A DNA stretch of 64,000 nucleotides from Candidatus Poribacteria bacterium (GTDB lineage: Bacteria > Poribacteria > WGA-4E > WGA-3G), in NCBI GenBank assembly GCA_028820635.1, contig JAPPIG010000064.1, forward strand, positions 62,001 through 126,000, given 5' to 3'. The notes under the pieces were generated by a model, which was given only the letters and a program-made list of their open reading frames with translations, had not been told where the DNA came from and ran no database searches. This document shows positions 7,393 to 15,984 of the stretch, piece after piece. Position numbers and translations under genes: made by a program. The stretch's first letter is position 1, and the number at the start of each line of letters is the position of its first letter.

Positions 7393-7905
7393 TTACCGGA
7401 CATGAAATTTCTGTTTGATAAATTCAACGACAACCGGCGGTACCATCTCCAACAATTTCTCTTCGCTCAATTTGCCTTGCCCCATCTCCACAACCTCCAT
7501 TACGAGCGTTGAACTAATATGTGCATATTGTTTATTTGCAACCATAAAGAGCGTGTCAATTTCTGGGGCAATCTGTTGATTCATCCGTGCCATTTTGAAT
7601 TCCCATTCAAAATCGGAGATTTCGCGTAGTCCGCGAATGATAGCACATGCCCCACGTGTTTGCGCGTAATGCACCATCAACCCAGCGTCCCCCGCAATAG
7701 TAGCTTTCGGATAAGGTTTGATGACCTCTTCAAGCATCTGGATACGTTCTTCAATCGTGAACCGTTCCTGTTTTGCCGGGTTCACACCGATAACGATTAC
7801 GAGTTCATCAAAAACGTCAAGCTTACAAACTCGATCAATTAAGTCCACATGACCAAGTGTGATCGGGTCGAAACTTGCTGGGAAGATTGCGATTCTTTTA
7901 GACAT
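7393..7905 (-). CDS. coaD: phosphopantetheine adenylyltransferase
   Basis: CoaD transfers AMP to 4'-phosphopantetheine to give dephospho-CoA, the fourth step of coenzyme A synthesis. The 170-residue protein starts at the ATG at 7903-7905, with AAGGAG at good spacing; the open frame upstream is not family sequence. The nucleotidyltransferase motif T16-L-G-H19 is present in FDPITLGHVDL, as are RGLREISDFEWEFKMA and the C-terminal ISSTLVMEV. The length is the family norm. It lies 22 bp after the last WD40 gene on the same strand and is probably the final gene of that transcript. Confidence 0.95.
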   Translation of the reverse strand: MSKRIAIFPASFDPITLGHVDLIDRVCKLDVFDELVIVIGVNPAKQERFTIEERIQMLEEVIKPYPKATIAGDAGLMVHYAQTRGACAIIRGLREISDFEWEFKMARMNQQIAPEIDTLFMVANKQYAHISSTLVMEVVEMGQGKLSEEKLLEMVPPVVVEFIKQKFHVR

Positions 7906-7927
7906 CTGTTCTCCTTTCTTGTATATT

Positions 7928-10006
7928 TTATTCTTCTTTATCTGGTTCTGATGTTTTCTCCAAAAATCTGAATTCTCGTGATGCGATGTTTCCATGCATA
8001 TCAATCATCCGAATTTCACCTCTCTTGATTTCGGGATTGGCTATTTCAAATTCAACGGTCGCCGTCTTTTTACCGTTTAAAGCCTGACAACCTTGAAACT
8101 TGTTTATTTGATACTGTTTTTCTGTCTCTTTAGGGACAAACAATTGAAGTTGGTGTATGCCATCTTCATCAGCAGCGGTAAATTGGAAAAGTCGCGAGTC
8201 TGTATCAGTTTTTAGTACGTCCATCTCAATTTCTGGTCGTTTGTCAAAGAAAGGTTGGTTCGGGTTAAAGAAACGACTCTTATTCAACCATTCAGCCTCA
8301 CATTTGGACAATTTTACCCAGCGTTTGCCCCACGGCATTTTTCTGTTAATACCGTAGAAAAACCGTTTAAACACGTTTGGCTCATACTCATTCAAACGAT
8401 GTTCCCGACCTAATACGGCAAACAGATGTTTAAGTGTGTACGTTGTTAACCTCCAATCAAAACCCTTTTTTGTAGCATAGATAAAACTGCTATCTCCTGT
8501 GAATCCCTTGATATGCCCCATCCAAATGTTGTCTTTAATAACCCCCTTCCTCCTTGTAGGGAACGTAAATGTTTTATCATAATGAATATATCTACGTCCT
8601 ACTGATTTGAGATGTTTTAATGTGCTATCAGTAAGAACAGACTGGAGATCGTTCTTGTAATCAATAAACACAAGCCAGATATCGTTCAACTGCATATCAT
8701 GTGCTTCGATCGGTATTTCTTTCATGTGATATATCTTGGCTTTTCCATTCTCATCGGTTTCAAACGTAAAAGTTTTTCTGCCGAATCCGTGTCGTTCCAT
8801 CTCATCAGCGTAGTGCTTTTGAACCTTTCTTATAGTTTTATCTATTTTTTGTGTAATGTTTGGTGAGGGTTCTTTATCTTTCGGTAGGTAGTAAATTAAT
8901 CGCACGACATCGTTACGGACGTTGGCTAAGTTTAATTGCGATTGTGTGAGTTCCCAAACTCGAACAATGCCATCCTTGCCTCCAGTGGCGAGAAGGTTGC
9001 CATCATGTGAAAATGAAACATCTGTTGCCTCCGTTGGTAACGAAGAAATTGGTGCACCATTCGTAGTTGACCAGATTTCAACACCCCGTCCGTGATGAGA
9101 CCAATCATTTGCCCCCACGCACATCATTCCATCTGGGGAGAACACCAAATTTTCAACATTTCCTCGAAGCACCTCGCCCTTCCGTTGCCAACTCGGTAAT
9201 TCCCACATGATGTGCCCCTTCACAAAATAAGTGCTATACATGTCAATATCATGACCACCACATACCATATATTTCTTGTTAGGAGAAAACTTTAAATAGT
9301 CCATCAAATGCAGAGATGTTTCTATAGATTTTACCAGTTGCTTGGTCTGTAGGTCCCATACGTTAACAGTTCCACTGACATATCCGGCAGCGATCCATTT
9401 ACCATCTGGTGAAATGTCGATTGCACATGCATAACCTATAACTCCAGGTGATTTATAAAGGGTAGCAATTTCTGTTATTTTCTTTGGATTCCGGATATCC
9501 CAGATTTTCACAAACACTTCATGTATTCCTTTTTCGTTTTCATGAAGTGTCGCAAGTTGTTTTCCATCTGGAGAAAAAGCGAATTGACGGAAAGAAGTCT
9601 CAAGTGAATTGATTTTCGTTCCTGAAGCAACATCCCATATTGTAAGTGTTCCATAGCCAGCACACGCAAGCAATTTACCTGTGGGTGAGAAACCAATGGA
9701 CGGAATTTTTTCAGGATGTCTGAAGAATTTGAATATTTTCTTTGTGTCGTTTCTGTTCCATAGCTTTATAGTGCCATCTTGATCTACACCCGCAACAAGG
9801 GATGGATCAGTAGGTGAAATTGCTACGGAATAAACCCAGAGTCCATGATGGAATTCATCTATGAGTTTCGGTTTTTCAGGCAGCTGCGCGAATGTCTGTG
9901 GGAGCAATTCCTGATGCTGCGGCGGACGTGAGATGAAATATACTACAATCCCAACAACTGTTATAACCAAAACTATGAGTAATGCAATTATTTTTTTACC
10001 TTTCAT
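7928..10006 (-). CDS. membrane-anchored WD40 protein with degenerate metallopeptidase-like and Ig-like C-terminal domains
   Basis: This 692-residue protein has one N-terminal membrane segment (residues about 6-25, IALLIVLVITVVGIVVYF), so most of it should face the periplasm. Residues about 50-370 form WD40 blades with repeats of the SPDGK...VWD type. A block around YADEMERHGFGRKTFTFETD and FFNPNQPFFD follows; in related proteins I recall, this block belongs to a reprolysin-like zinc peptidase. The HExxHxxGxxH signature expected between those parts is absent, and KHLFAVLGREHR stands in its place. A C-terminal beta domain (DEDGIHQLQLFV...IDMHGNIASREF) resembles an Ig-like fold. It is the fourth of four tandem WD40 genes and precedes coaD. 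Confidence 0.85.
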   Translation of the reverse strand: MKGKKIIALLIVLVITVVGIVVYFISRPPQHQELLPQTFAQLPEKPKLIDEFHHGLWVYSVAISPTDPSLVAGVDQDGTIKLWNRNDTKKIFKFFRHPEKIPSIGFSPTGKLLACAGYGTLTIWDVASGTKINSLETSFRQFAFSPDGKQLATLHENEKGIHEVFVKIWDIRNPKKITEIATLYKSPGVIGYACAIDISPDGKWIAAGYVSGTVNVWDLQTKQLVKSIETSLHLMDYLKFSPNKKYMVCGGHDIDMYSTYFVKGHIMWELPSWQRKGEVLRGNVENLVFSPDGMMCVGANDWSHHGRGVEIWSTTNGAPISSLPTEATDVSFSHDGNLLATGGKDGIVRVWELTQSQLNLANVRNDVVRLIYYLPKDKEPSPNITQKIDKTIRKVQKHYADEMERHGFGRKTFTFETDENGKAKIYHMKEIPIEAHDMQLNDIWLVFIDYKNDLQSVLTDSTLKHLKSVGRRYIHYDKTFTFPTRRKGVIKDNIWMGHIKGFTGDSSFIYATKKGFDWRLTTYTLKHLFAVLGREHRLNEYEPNVFKRFFYGINRKMPWGKRWVKLSKCEAEWLNKSRFFNPNQPFFDKRPEIEMDVLKTDTDSRLFQFTAADEDGIHQLQLFVPKETEKQYQINKFQGCQALNGKKTATVEFEIANPEIKRGEIRMIDMHGNIASREFRFLEKTSEPDKEE

Positions 10007-10075
10007 TCTAACTTCCTTTTAGTGATATGAATGGAAATGGTCAAATTCTTTGACTAAAAGTCTTTTTGAAGATCA

Positions 10076-12163
10076 TCATGGCTTATCCTCAATTCCAAAC
10101 CTTCGAGATGCGATATTGCCATACATATCAATCATCCGAAGTTTAACATTCATGATTTCAGGATCAGATATTTCAAATGCAACAGTTGCCCTATTTTTAC
10201 CGTTTAGTGCTTGACAATCATAGAACTTTTCTCCCCGCCGATGATCTTTAAGATCTCTCGGTACAAACAACTGGACTTGGTGTATGCCATCTTCATCTGC
10301 AACATCAAATATGAAGTGCCGCAGACCGCTTGCTTTAGGAATCGCTACACGCATATCCATTGTCGGAAATTTATCAAAAAAAGGTTGGTTTGGGTTAAAA
10401 AAACGGCTTCTATCTAACAATTCTGCTTCACACTTGGACAATTTTGCCCATCTTTTTCCCCAAGGCATCCTATCGTTAACACCAGCGAAAAGACGTTTTA
10501 AAGCGTTTGGCTTATACTTGTCGTCAATGTAAAGCAAACCAAATGTACCTCTAAGCAAATAAGCGATAGATTTCCGATTAAGGTCTCTTACGGATGTGGA
10601 AACAAGTCTACCAGGGGAGATTCCTCCAATTTCACGCGCGATTACATTGTATTTAGTGCTTATACCATCTTTATTCGTGTACTCAAATGAATGAATTTGA
10701 TGTGCATAATATAATTTTGGAATTGGCTCAAAAGGCATTGATGAATCCTCTGCAAATGACAACCAGATGTCGTTTGACAGATCAATATCGGGTTGATTAT
10801 ATTTAACAAGGTATATCTTGGCTTTTCCATTTTCATCTGTTTCAAACGTAAATGTTTTCCTGCCGAATCCGTGGCGTTCCATCTCATCAGCGTAAAAGTC
10901 TTGGACCTCTCTTATTGTTTTATCTAATTTTTCTGTAATGTTTGGAGCAGGTTTTTTGTTTTCCATAAGGGTGTAAATTATTCGGACAACATCGGATGAC
11001 GGCGTAGCAGCCTCTAATTGCTGAGCATTATGTTTCCACACTTGAACGACACCATCAAAATTGCCGATTGCGAGCAGGTTTCCATCATGTGAAAACGCAA
11101 TATCCCGTGCTATACTCATCGTTGGTAATGAAGTAATTGGTGCACCATTTTCAACTGACCAAAGTTCAACTCCCCTTTCTGCATAAGGCTTTCTATTCAT
11201 ACTGGCACATATCTTTCCATCTGGAGAAAACACCAAATCTTCGACGTGTCCCCGTTGTACTTCCCCATGCCGTTGCCAATCTAATATTTTCCACATGATA
11301 TACCCTTGAGCGCCGTGGTCCACAACATTTATACCATCGTGATTCCCCTTGCCAAAATATATGGAACGTTTAGGGACGGGACCACCACATACCAAGAATC
11401 TATTATCAGGAGAAAACTTTAAATATCTCATCTCAGTAAATGGTGTTCTTAGAGTTTTCACATGTTGTTTGGTCTGTAGATCCCAAACATTCACAAAGCC
11501 ATTGGCATATCCAGCGGCAATCAATGTGCCATCTTTTGAAATGGCTACTGCACATGCCCAACTTCTGATTTTATGTTTTACATCAAACGGTAGTGTAACG
11601 ACTTCAGTTATCTGCTTAGGATTCCGGATATCCCAAAGTTTTACTTCATTGAAAACAGTTGCAAGGTAACCATTCGGTGAAAAAGCGATCTCACGACTTG
11701 TTTTTTCAATAGTTTTGAGTTTTGTACCTAAAACAACATCCCATAGTACGAGTTTCCCATGATCTACACTCACGAGCAAATCTCCTGTGGGAGAAAAACT
11801 AAGGATTGGAAATATTCCAGGATGACTAAGAATTTTTATTGGTTCTTTCGTGTTGTTTGTGTTCCAAAACTTTATAGTACCGTTTGCATTAACACTCGCT
11901 ATGAGAGAAGTATCTACTGGGGAAAACGCGACAGAATAAATTGGTAAAGCGTCACCGAGAGAGATATCTTCAGGGTAATTCACGTCAGGATTAATCGTTG
12001 CGCCGTGAAAAAATTCCGCAACGAGTTTTGGTTTTTCAGGTAGTTGCGCGAATGTCTGTGGGAACAATTCCTGATGCTTTGGTCTTGAGATGAAATATAC
12101 TACAACCCCAACAATTGCTATAACCAAAATTACCGATAAAAGTCCGATTTTTTTATTTTTCAT
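10076..12163 (-). CDS. membrane-anchored WD40 protein, paralogue with the same degenerate C-terminal domain
   Basis: This 695-residue protein is a clear paralogue of the 692-residue protein encoded just downstream. It has the same N-terminal anchor (IGLLSVILVIAIVGVVVYF), WD40 blades, the block YADEMERHGFGRKTFTFETD, the PWGKRWAKLSKCEAE and FFNPNQPFFD motifs, and the Ig-like end (IDMYGNIASRRF). Where a peptidase would have HExxHxxGxxH, it reads YLLRGTFGLLYI, with no metal ligands. Its start overlaps the stop of the gene before it by 11 nt. Conservation of the flanking motifs in both copies suggests the domain is kept for binding or structure rather than proteolysis; that is inference. Confidence 0.85.
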   Translation of the reverse strand: MKNKKIGLLSVILVIAIVGVVVYFISRPKHQELFPQTFAQLPEKPKLVAEFFHGATINPDVNYPEDISLGDALPIYSVAFSPVDTSLIASVNANGTIKFWNTNNTKEPIKILSHPGIFPILSFSPTGDLLVSVDHGKLVLWDVVLGTKLKTIEKTSREIAFSPNGYLATVFNEVKLWDIRNPKQITEVVTLPFDVKHKIRSWACAVAISKDGTLIAAGYANGFVNVWDLQTKQHVKTLRTPFTEMRYLKFSPDNRFLVCGGPVPKRSIYFGKGNHDGINVVDHGAQGYIMWKILDWQRHGEVQRGHVEDLVFSPDGKICASMNRKPYAERGVELWSVENGAPITSLPTMSIARDIAFSHDGNLLAIGNFDGVVQVWKHNAQQLEAATPSSDVVRIIYTLMENKKPAPNITEKLDKTIREVQDFYADEMERHGFGRKTFTFETDENGKAKIYLVKYNQPDIDLSNDIWLSFAEDSSMPFEPIPKLYYAHQIHSFEYTNKDGISTKYNVIAREIGGISPGRLVSTSVRDLNRKSIAYLLRGTFGLLYIDDKYKPNALKRLFAGVNDRMPWGKRWAKLSKCEAELLDRSRFFNPNQPFFDKFPTMDMRVAIPKASGLRHFIFDVADEDGIHQVQLFVPRDLKDHRRGEKFYDCQALNGKNRATVAFEISDPEIMNVKLRMIDMYGNIASRRFGIEDKP

Positions 12164-13379
12164 TTAGTTTCCTCACATCCCAGAGCCAAACAACACCATC
12201 CATGCCACCCCCAGCAATCATACTGCCATCAGGTGAAAACTCTATTACACTATTACTGAATAAACCTGCTCCACTAAGTAAAGCAACAGGTGTGAGAGTT
12301 TCCACGGACCAGAGGTTGATTCCATTGACATCAGCGACAGCGTACAGCGTGCCATCTGGTGAAAATGCTATATCACTTATGCGTTTGTCAAGTACTTCAT
12401 GATAAATATCCCATTCAGGTAAAGACCATATCGTCAACCCGTTGTCAGCCGCAAGTCCAAAAAACCGATTATCTGGTGAAAACTTGATTGATCGGATATC
12501 GTTAGACAGTGGCAATGTGGATGATGGAACTTTCTTACCTTTTCGTTTGGGTTCCTGTATTTTTGGTTCTTCTCTTTCAATAATTCTATTAAGTTGATGT
12601 GTCTCCATGTCCCAGATTTTTACTTTCTGTCTCCAATCCCCCTTATTGTCGTTAAGCATCTGTCCAGCTGCCGCAAGCCATCTTCCATCGTGGGAAAAGT
12701 CAATTGCCCTATATTTTTCGTTCGTCGAGGCATTACGGTATCTATTGGGTATGTTATGACGTAACATACTAATTTTCATTTCAGGAAAAGGATCTATTCT
12801 CTCTAAACCATCCAACGGTATTGAAACCCAACCCATTTTGGGAGGCAACAATATTTTGCCCGTTATGTTTTTAGGATCGTTGACATCCCATAATTTTAAG
12901 TGATTATGATCTAAAGCGAAGTTGTTGCATAATGGAGAAATTGCGAAGTTTGAAGATGCTGTGTTTAGTGTATTAATTTTATTACCTGTTGTGCTATCCC
13001 AAATTTCAAGTGTCCAGAATCCTTTAATTGCAATCCAATCATTTACCGGGGAAAAACCTAAACCAACAACGAAGTTTGTTCCATTATGTCCTTTCTGAGT
13101 TTTTAGCGTTAACTGAGGAGTATCCTGTTTGCTTACGTTCCAAACCTTTACGAAGTTACGACTTGATCCAGCTGCTGCAATCAACTCTGGATTTTTCGGG
13201 TCAAAATCGATATAGTTTATTGACCCGCCCTGGGAATATGTTGCCATTGGAGCAATCGGTCTCATGCGTTGCAATATCGTTTTTTGATTGTCGTTCCACT
13301 GCCGCCAAGTTGAAGACGCTAACAGAACTCCAGCAACTATAATCGCTAAAAACAACAGAAAGATTTTTTTACCGTTCAT
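12153..13379 (-). CDS. membrane-anchored WD40 repeat protein
   Basis: A 408-residue protein with a single N-terminal membrane helix (IFLLFLAIIVAGVLLASSTW) followed by WD40 blades such as AIDFSHDGRWLAAAG, SIKFSPDNRFFGLAADNGLTIWS and IEFSPDGSMIAGGGMDGVVWLWD. It lacks the peptidase-like and Ig-like domains of the two downstream paralogues. It is very similar to the gene before it, including the NQKTILQRMRPI linker after the anchor. Both its junctions are 11-nt overlaps, with the preceding and the following gene. The role is unknown; a propeller on the outer face of the inner membrane would suit a protein-binding scaffold. Confidence 0.88.
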   Translation of the reverse strand: MNGKKIFLLFLAIIVAGVLLASSTWRQWNDNQKTILQRMRPIAPMATYSQGGSINYIDFDPKNPELIAAAGSSRNFVKVWNVSKQDTPQLTLKTQKGHNGTNFVVGLGFSPVNDWIAIKGFWTLEIWDSTTGNKINTLNTASSNFAISPLCNNFALDHNHLKLWDVNDPKNITGKILLPPKMGWVSIPLDGLERIDPFPEMKISMLRHNIPNRYRNASTNEKYRAIDFSHDGRWLAAAGQMLNDNKGDWRQKVKIWDMETHQLNRIIEREEPKIQEPKRKGKKVPSSTLPLSNDIRSIKFSPDNRFFGLAADNGLTIWSLPEWDIYHEVLDKRISDIAFSPDGTLYAVADVNGINLWSVETLTPVALLSGAGLFSNSVIEFSPDGSMIAGGGMDGVVWLWDVRKLNEK

Positions 13380-14562
13380 TTAGTTCCCTCACATCCCAGA
13401 GACGAAGAACACCATCATAATTCCCACCTGCAATCATGCTGCCATCTGCAGAAAACGCAATTATTGAAACACTGCCAAAAAGACCTTTTCCTCTTAGCAA
13501 AGCAATAGGAGTAATATTTTCCATTGACCAGAGAGTGATTCCCTTGACATCTGCAACTGCATACATCGTGCCATCTGGCGAAAACGTTATATTTCTTATG
13601 CGTTGATCAAGTACTTCGTGGTAAATATTCCATTCAGGTAAAGACCATATAGTTAATCCATTGTTCGCCGCGACAGCGAAAAAACGGTTGTCTGGCGAGA
13701 AATTGATGGCACGGATACTATTGATAAATTCGTAAGGTTTAGCACCTTCTGCAACTTTTCTGTCCCTCTTTATAAACTTGATAAGTTGTTTATTTCGTAA
13801 ATCCCAAACTTTTATTATACCAATCCTTTTTTTCTTGACTTTGTCATCTATATATCCTCCAGCTGCAAGCCATTTGCCGTTATCTGAAAAGTCAATTGAA
13901 TCATAAAACTGGTTGTCTGTTGCATGATGGTATTTATTAGGTAAAATGTGGTATATTGTTAGCGGGTCAGAAGTAGGACCGGGTACACTTATCTCTTCCA
14001 GAGATAGGGGTTTCCAACCTATCTCTGGCGGTAATAAAACTAATCCTTTAATGTCTTTTAGGTCACTTATATCCCACAGTTTCAATTCATTAGTCGCTGT
14101 TGCGAGATAGCGTTCTTCAGGAGAAATAGCGAATTTAAATGCTGGAATCTTCATAAAGTTAATTCTCCTACCTGATGTGATATTCCAAAATTCAAGTGTC
14201 CGGAAAGTTTTACTGGCTAACCATTTATCTCTTGGTGAAAAAACTATACCGTTCAGGTTGGTAGAACCATCATCGTCTTCCTGAGCTTCCAGCGTTATTT
14301 GAGGACTATCTTGATTATTTACGTTCCAAATCTTTACAGTGTTACCTTCTCCAGCACTTGCAAATAGTTCTGGATTCGTTGAAGAAAAAGCAATATCTCT
14401 TATTGAAGTGCCATGGTTAAACTCGGCAATTGGATGAATCGGTCTCATCCGTTCCTTCGTCGTTTTTTGATTGGCATTCCATTGATGCCATGTAGAAAAC
14501 GCTAACAGAACTCCAGCAACTATAATTCCTAAAAACAAGATCAATATTCTTTGCGTTTTCAT
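13369..14562 (-). CDS. membrane-anchored WD40 repeat protein, first gene of the four-gene run
   Basis: A 397-residue protein with an N-terminal anchor (ILILFLGIIVAGVLLAFSTW) and one WD40 propeller, a near paralogue of the next gene downstream. Blades end in the usual WD pair, as in TVKIWNVNNQD, IIKVWDLRNKQ and VLRLWDVRELNER. Its stop lies 11 nt inside the next gene. It is the promoter-proximal member of a run that continues to coaD. The 559-bp region upstream, shared with the divergent LamG-like genes, should hold its promoter, though I could not pick a convincing one on this strand. Confidence 0.88.
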   Translation of the reverse strand: MKTQRILILFLGIIVAGVLLAFSTWHQWNANQKTTKERMRPIHPIAEFNHGTSIRDIAFSSTNPELFASAGEGNTVKIWNVNNQDSPQITLEAQEDDDGSTNLNGIVFSPRDKWLASKTFRTLEFWNITSGRRINFMKIPAFKFAISPEERYLATATNELKLWDISDLKDIKGLVLLPPEIGWKPLSLEEISVPGPTSDPLTIYHILPNKYHHATDNQFYDSIDFSDNGKWLAAGGYIDDKVKKKRIGIIKVWDLRNKQLIKFIKRDRKVAEGAKPYEFINSIRAINFSPDNRFFAVAANNGLTIWSLPEWNIYHEVLDQRIRNITFSPDGTMYAVADVKGITLWSMENITPIALLRGKGLFGSVSIIAFSADGSMIAGGNYDGVLRLWDVRELNER

Positions 14563-14840
14563 TTTTCTCCAGAAGACATCAACTTAAGATTTTACGTGAG
14601 GTATGCTAAACCGTAGGTAATCAACGCTAAATTAAAAAATAGAGGCGTACAAAATCCTCTAATAAAAAAATGGGATTAAATTGACACGTGCGGTTTCACC
14701 TAAGTACAACCCAACCTTCGTCTACACTTGGATTTTTATTATCAAACTCCAATTATATCATAACACATTATGATGAAAAATGTAAAATCATTATAGTGAT
14801 TTAGAGTGCCCTGTCCCTTCCTAACCACTATGCAAGCGTA

Positions 14841-14855
14841 ATGATTCTGAATCAT
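14841..14855. promoter_or_regulatory. perfect 7-1-7 palindrome, candidate operator
   Basis: ATGATTC-T-GAATCAT is a perfect inverted repeat in the 7-1-7 layout used by Fur-family repressors. It lies ten bases before the candidate -35 box of the plus-strand promoter. The half-site does not match the Fur consensus (GATAAT) well, so the regulator is unknown. Confidence 0.35.
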
Positions 14856-14865
14856 GAGAATTACA

Positions 14866-14894
14866 TTGTTTCGTTTTGTCAAATATGTTATATT
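14866..14894 (+). promoter_or_regulatory. candidate promoter for the LamG-like gene pair
   Basis: TTGTTT at 14866-14871 and TATATT at 14889-14894 are separated by 17 bp. It would give a leader of about 220 nt before the ATG at 15122, which would contain the 17-bp tandem repeat. Confidence 0.35.
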
Positions 14895-15008
14895 ATATGT
14901 ATGATTGACAGTTACTCACGCTGGGTTGAGAGAAACTTCGCAAGTAATTGTGCGTACTTAGATTTAAAAAGTTTGAATTCTTAATAGAGTATCTGTTATC
15001 ATGTTAAA

Positions 15009-15051
15009 ATATGATAGGTAGAAAGATATGATAGGTAGAAAGATTTGATAG
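15009..15051 (+). repeat. 17-bp tandem repeat, 2.5 copies, in the leader region
   Basis: ATATGATAGGTAGAAAG occurs at 15009-15025 and again without change at 15026-15042, then as the partial ATTTGATAG at 15043-15051. It lies about 70 bp before the first LamG-like gene and could be a repeated binding site or a simple slippage product. Confidence 0.7.
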
Positions 15052-15121
15052 TTCCTGGAACTTTTTAGGGAATGCAGCTGCCAAAACTGCAAAATAAGAA
15101 GAAAAAAGGAGAATTCTGGAG

Positions 15122-15892
15122 ATGAAAGTTCATAACATTTTCGCGGTATTTGTTGTATTGCTGATGTTGAGCGTGTCAACGTCTGTTTTTGCACAAGTAC
15201 AAGAAAAGAACCTTGTTGGCTGGTGGCTTTTTGATGACAAAACAGAGGAAACGGGCAACTGGGGGGAAATCATCCTCCGAGGTGCAACAATTAAAGACGG
15301 AGAACTGGTTTGTGAGCGTAACAAATGGGCAAATTCCATTGAATACGATGGGCCAGATATCTCTGATATTACATTAGCGAGTTGGGTAAGATTAAATGAT
15401 CTGGGACATACACACGGTTCCGCACTATCATTAGATAGAACTGATATAGATCAGTTTGTTGCGATTGTTTATGCTGAAAGAAAGGCGGGACAGTGGATGC
15501 CTGGAAGCAGCCATTTTAGACGTACGAATGATTTCCCAAACGTAGTGAATGAAGACAAAGAGGGTGAAATGGTATTACTAACCATCACCTATGAACTTGA
15601 TGGTGGTCAATACGAGATTACAGGCTACCGTAATGATAAAAGTATGGGTAGTTTCAAAAAAGGAGATAAAAGGACCTGGACAAAAGATAATGCTGAAGCG
15701 ATCTGGGGAGCAAGGCATTCTGGTGGTGTTGCTAATCCAGTTAGCAGTTCTATAACTGCTGACATTGCAGAATCTCGTATCTATAACGTCGCATTGTCGC
15801 ATGACGATGTGAAAGCTATGTACCAAGGGGATCTACCAGTAGAACCACGCGGTAAACTCGCTACCCGTTGGGCAAAGATGAAAAGGCAATAA
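15122..15892 (+). CDS. secreted LamG-like protein with shared C-terminal tail (copy 1)
   Basis: A 256-residue protein with a signal peptide (hydrophobic AVFVVLLMLSVSTSVFA, cut before QVQEK). The rest resembles a concanavalin/LamG-type beta-sandwich: it opens with NLVGWWLFDD, has DITLASWVRL in the middle and ends with ESRIYNVALSHDDVKAMY. Such domains bind carbohydrate or protein outside the cell. After the domain comes the tail LPVEPRGKLATRWAKMKRQ, shared in pattern with four other secreted proteins in this window. A second copy of the gene follows 92 bp downstream. AAGGAGAA lies before the ATG. Confidence 0.85.
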   Translation: MKVHNIFAVFVVLLMLSVSTSVFAQVQEKNLVGWWLFDDKTEETGNWGEIILRGATIKDGELVCERNKWANSIEYDGPDISDITLASWVRLNDLGHTHGSALSLDRTDIDQFVAIVYAERKAGQWMPGSSHFRRTNDFPNVVNEDKEGEMVLLTITYELDGGQYEITGYRNDKSMGSFKKGDKRTWTKDNAEAIWGARHSGGVANPVSSSITADIAESRIYNVALSHDDVKAMYQGDLPVEPRGKLATRWAKMKRQ

Positions 15893-15922
15893 TCTTTTGC
15901 AGCAGTTCAAGATAAGTTATAC

Positions 15923-15954
15923 GGTTTACCTAAGTCAACTCACTTAGGTAAACC
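15923..15954. terminator. 12-bp perfect hairpin between the two LamG-like genes
   Basis: GGTTTACCTAAG and CTTAGGTAAACC pair perfectly around an 8-nt loop, with no U-run behind. It could terminate or process the transcript between the paralogues, and it contains the GGTTTACCTAA-like sequence of other intergenic repeats. Confidence 0.45.
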
Positions 15955-15984
15955 ATCAAATCTAAATTAAAAGGAGTTGTTCAC

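Larger units (their letters stand above)
14563..15121. other. 559-bp divergent intergenic region
   Basis: No gene is visible in this AT-rich stretch between the minus-strand WD40 run and the plus-strand LamG-like pair. It holds a perfect 15-nt palindrome (14841-14855), a plausible plus-strand promoter (14866-14894), a 17-bp tandem repeat (15009-15051), and at about 14680-14700 a degraded piece of the GGTGCGG hairpin family. Confidence 0.6.

Noticed and set aside
14841-14855. Calling the palindrome a Fur box
   Set aside because: The 7-1-7 layout fits but the half-site ATGATTC does not match GATAAT well, and no iron gene lies beside it.
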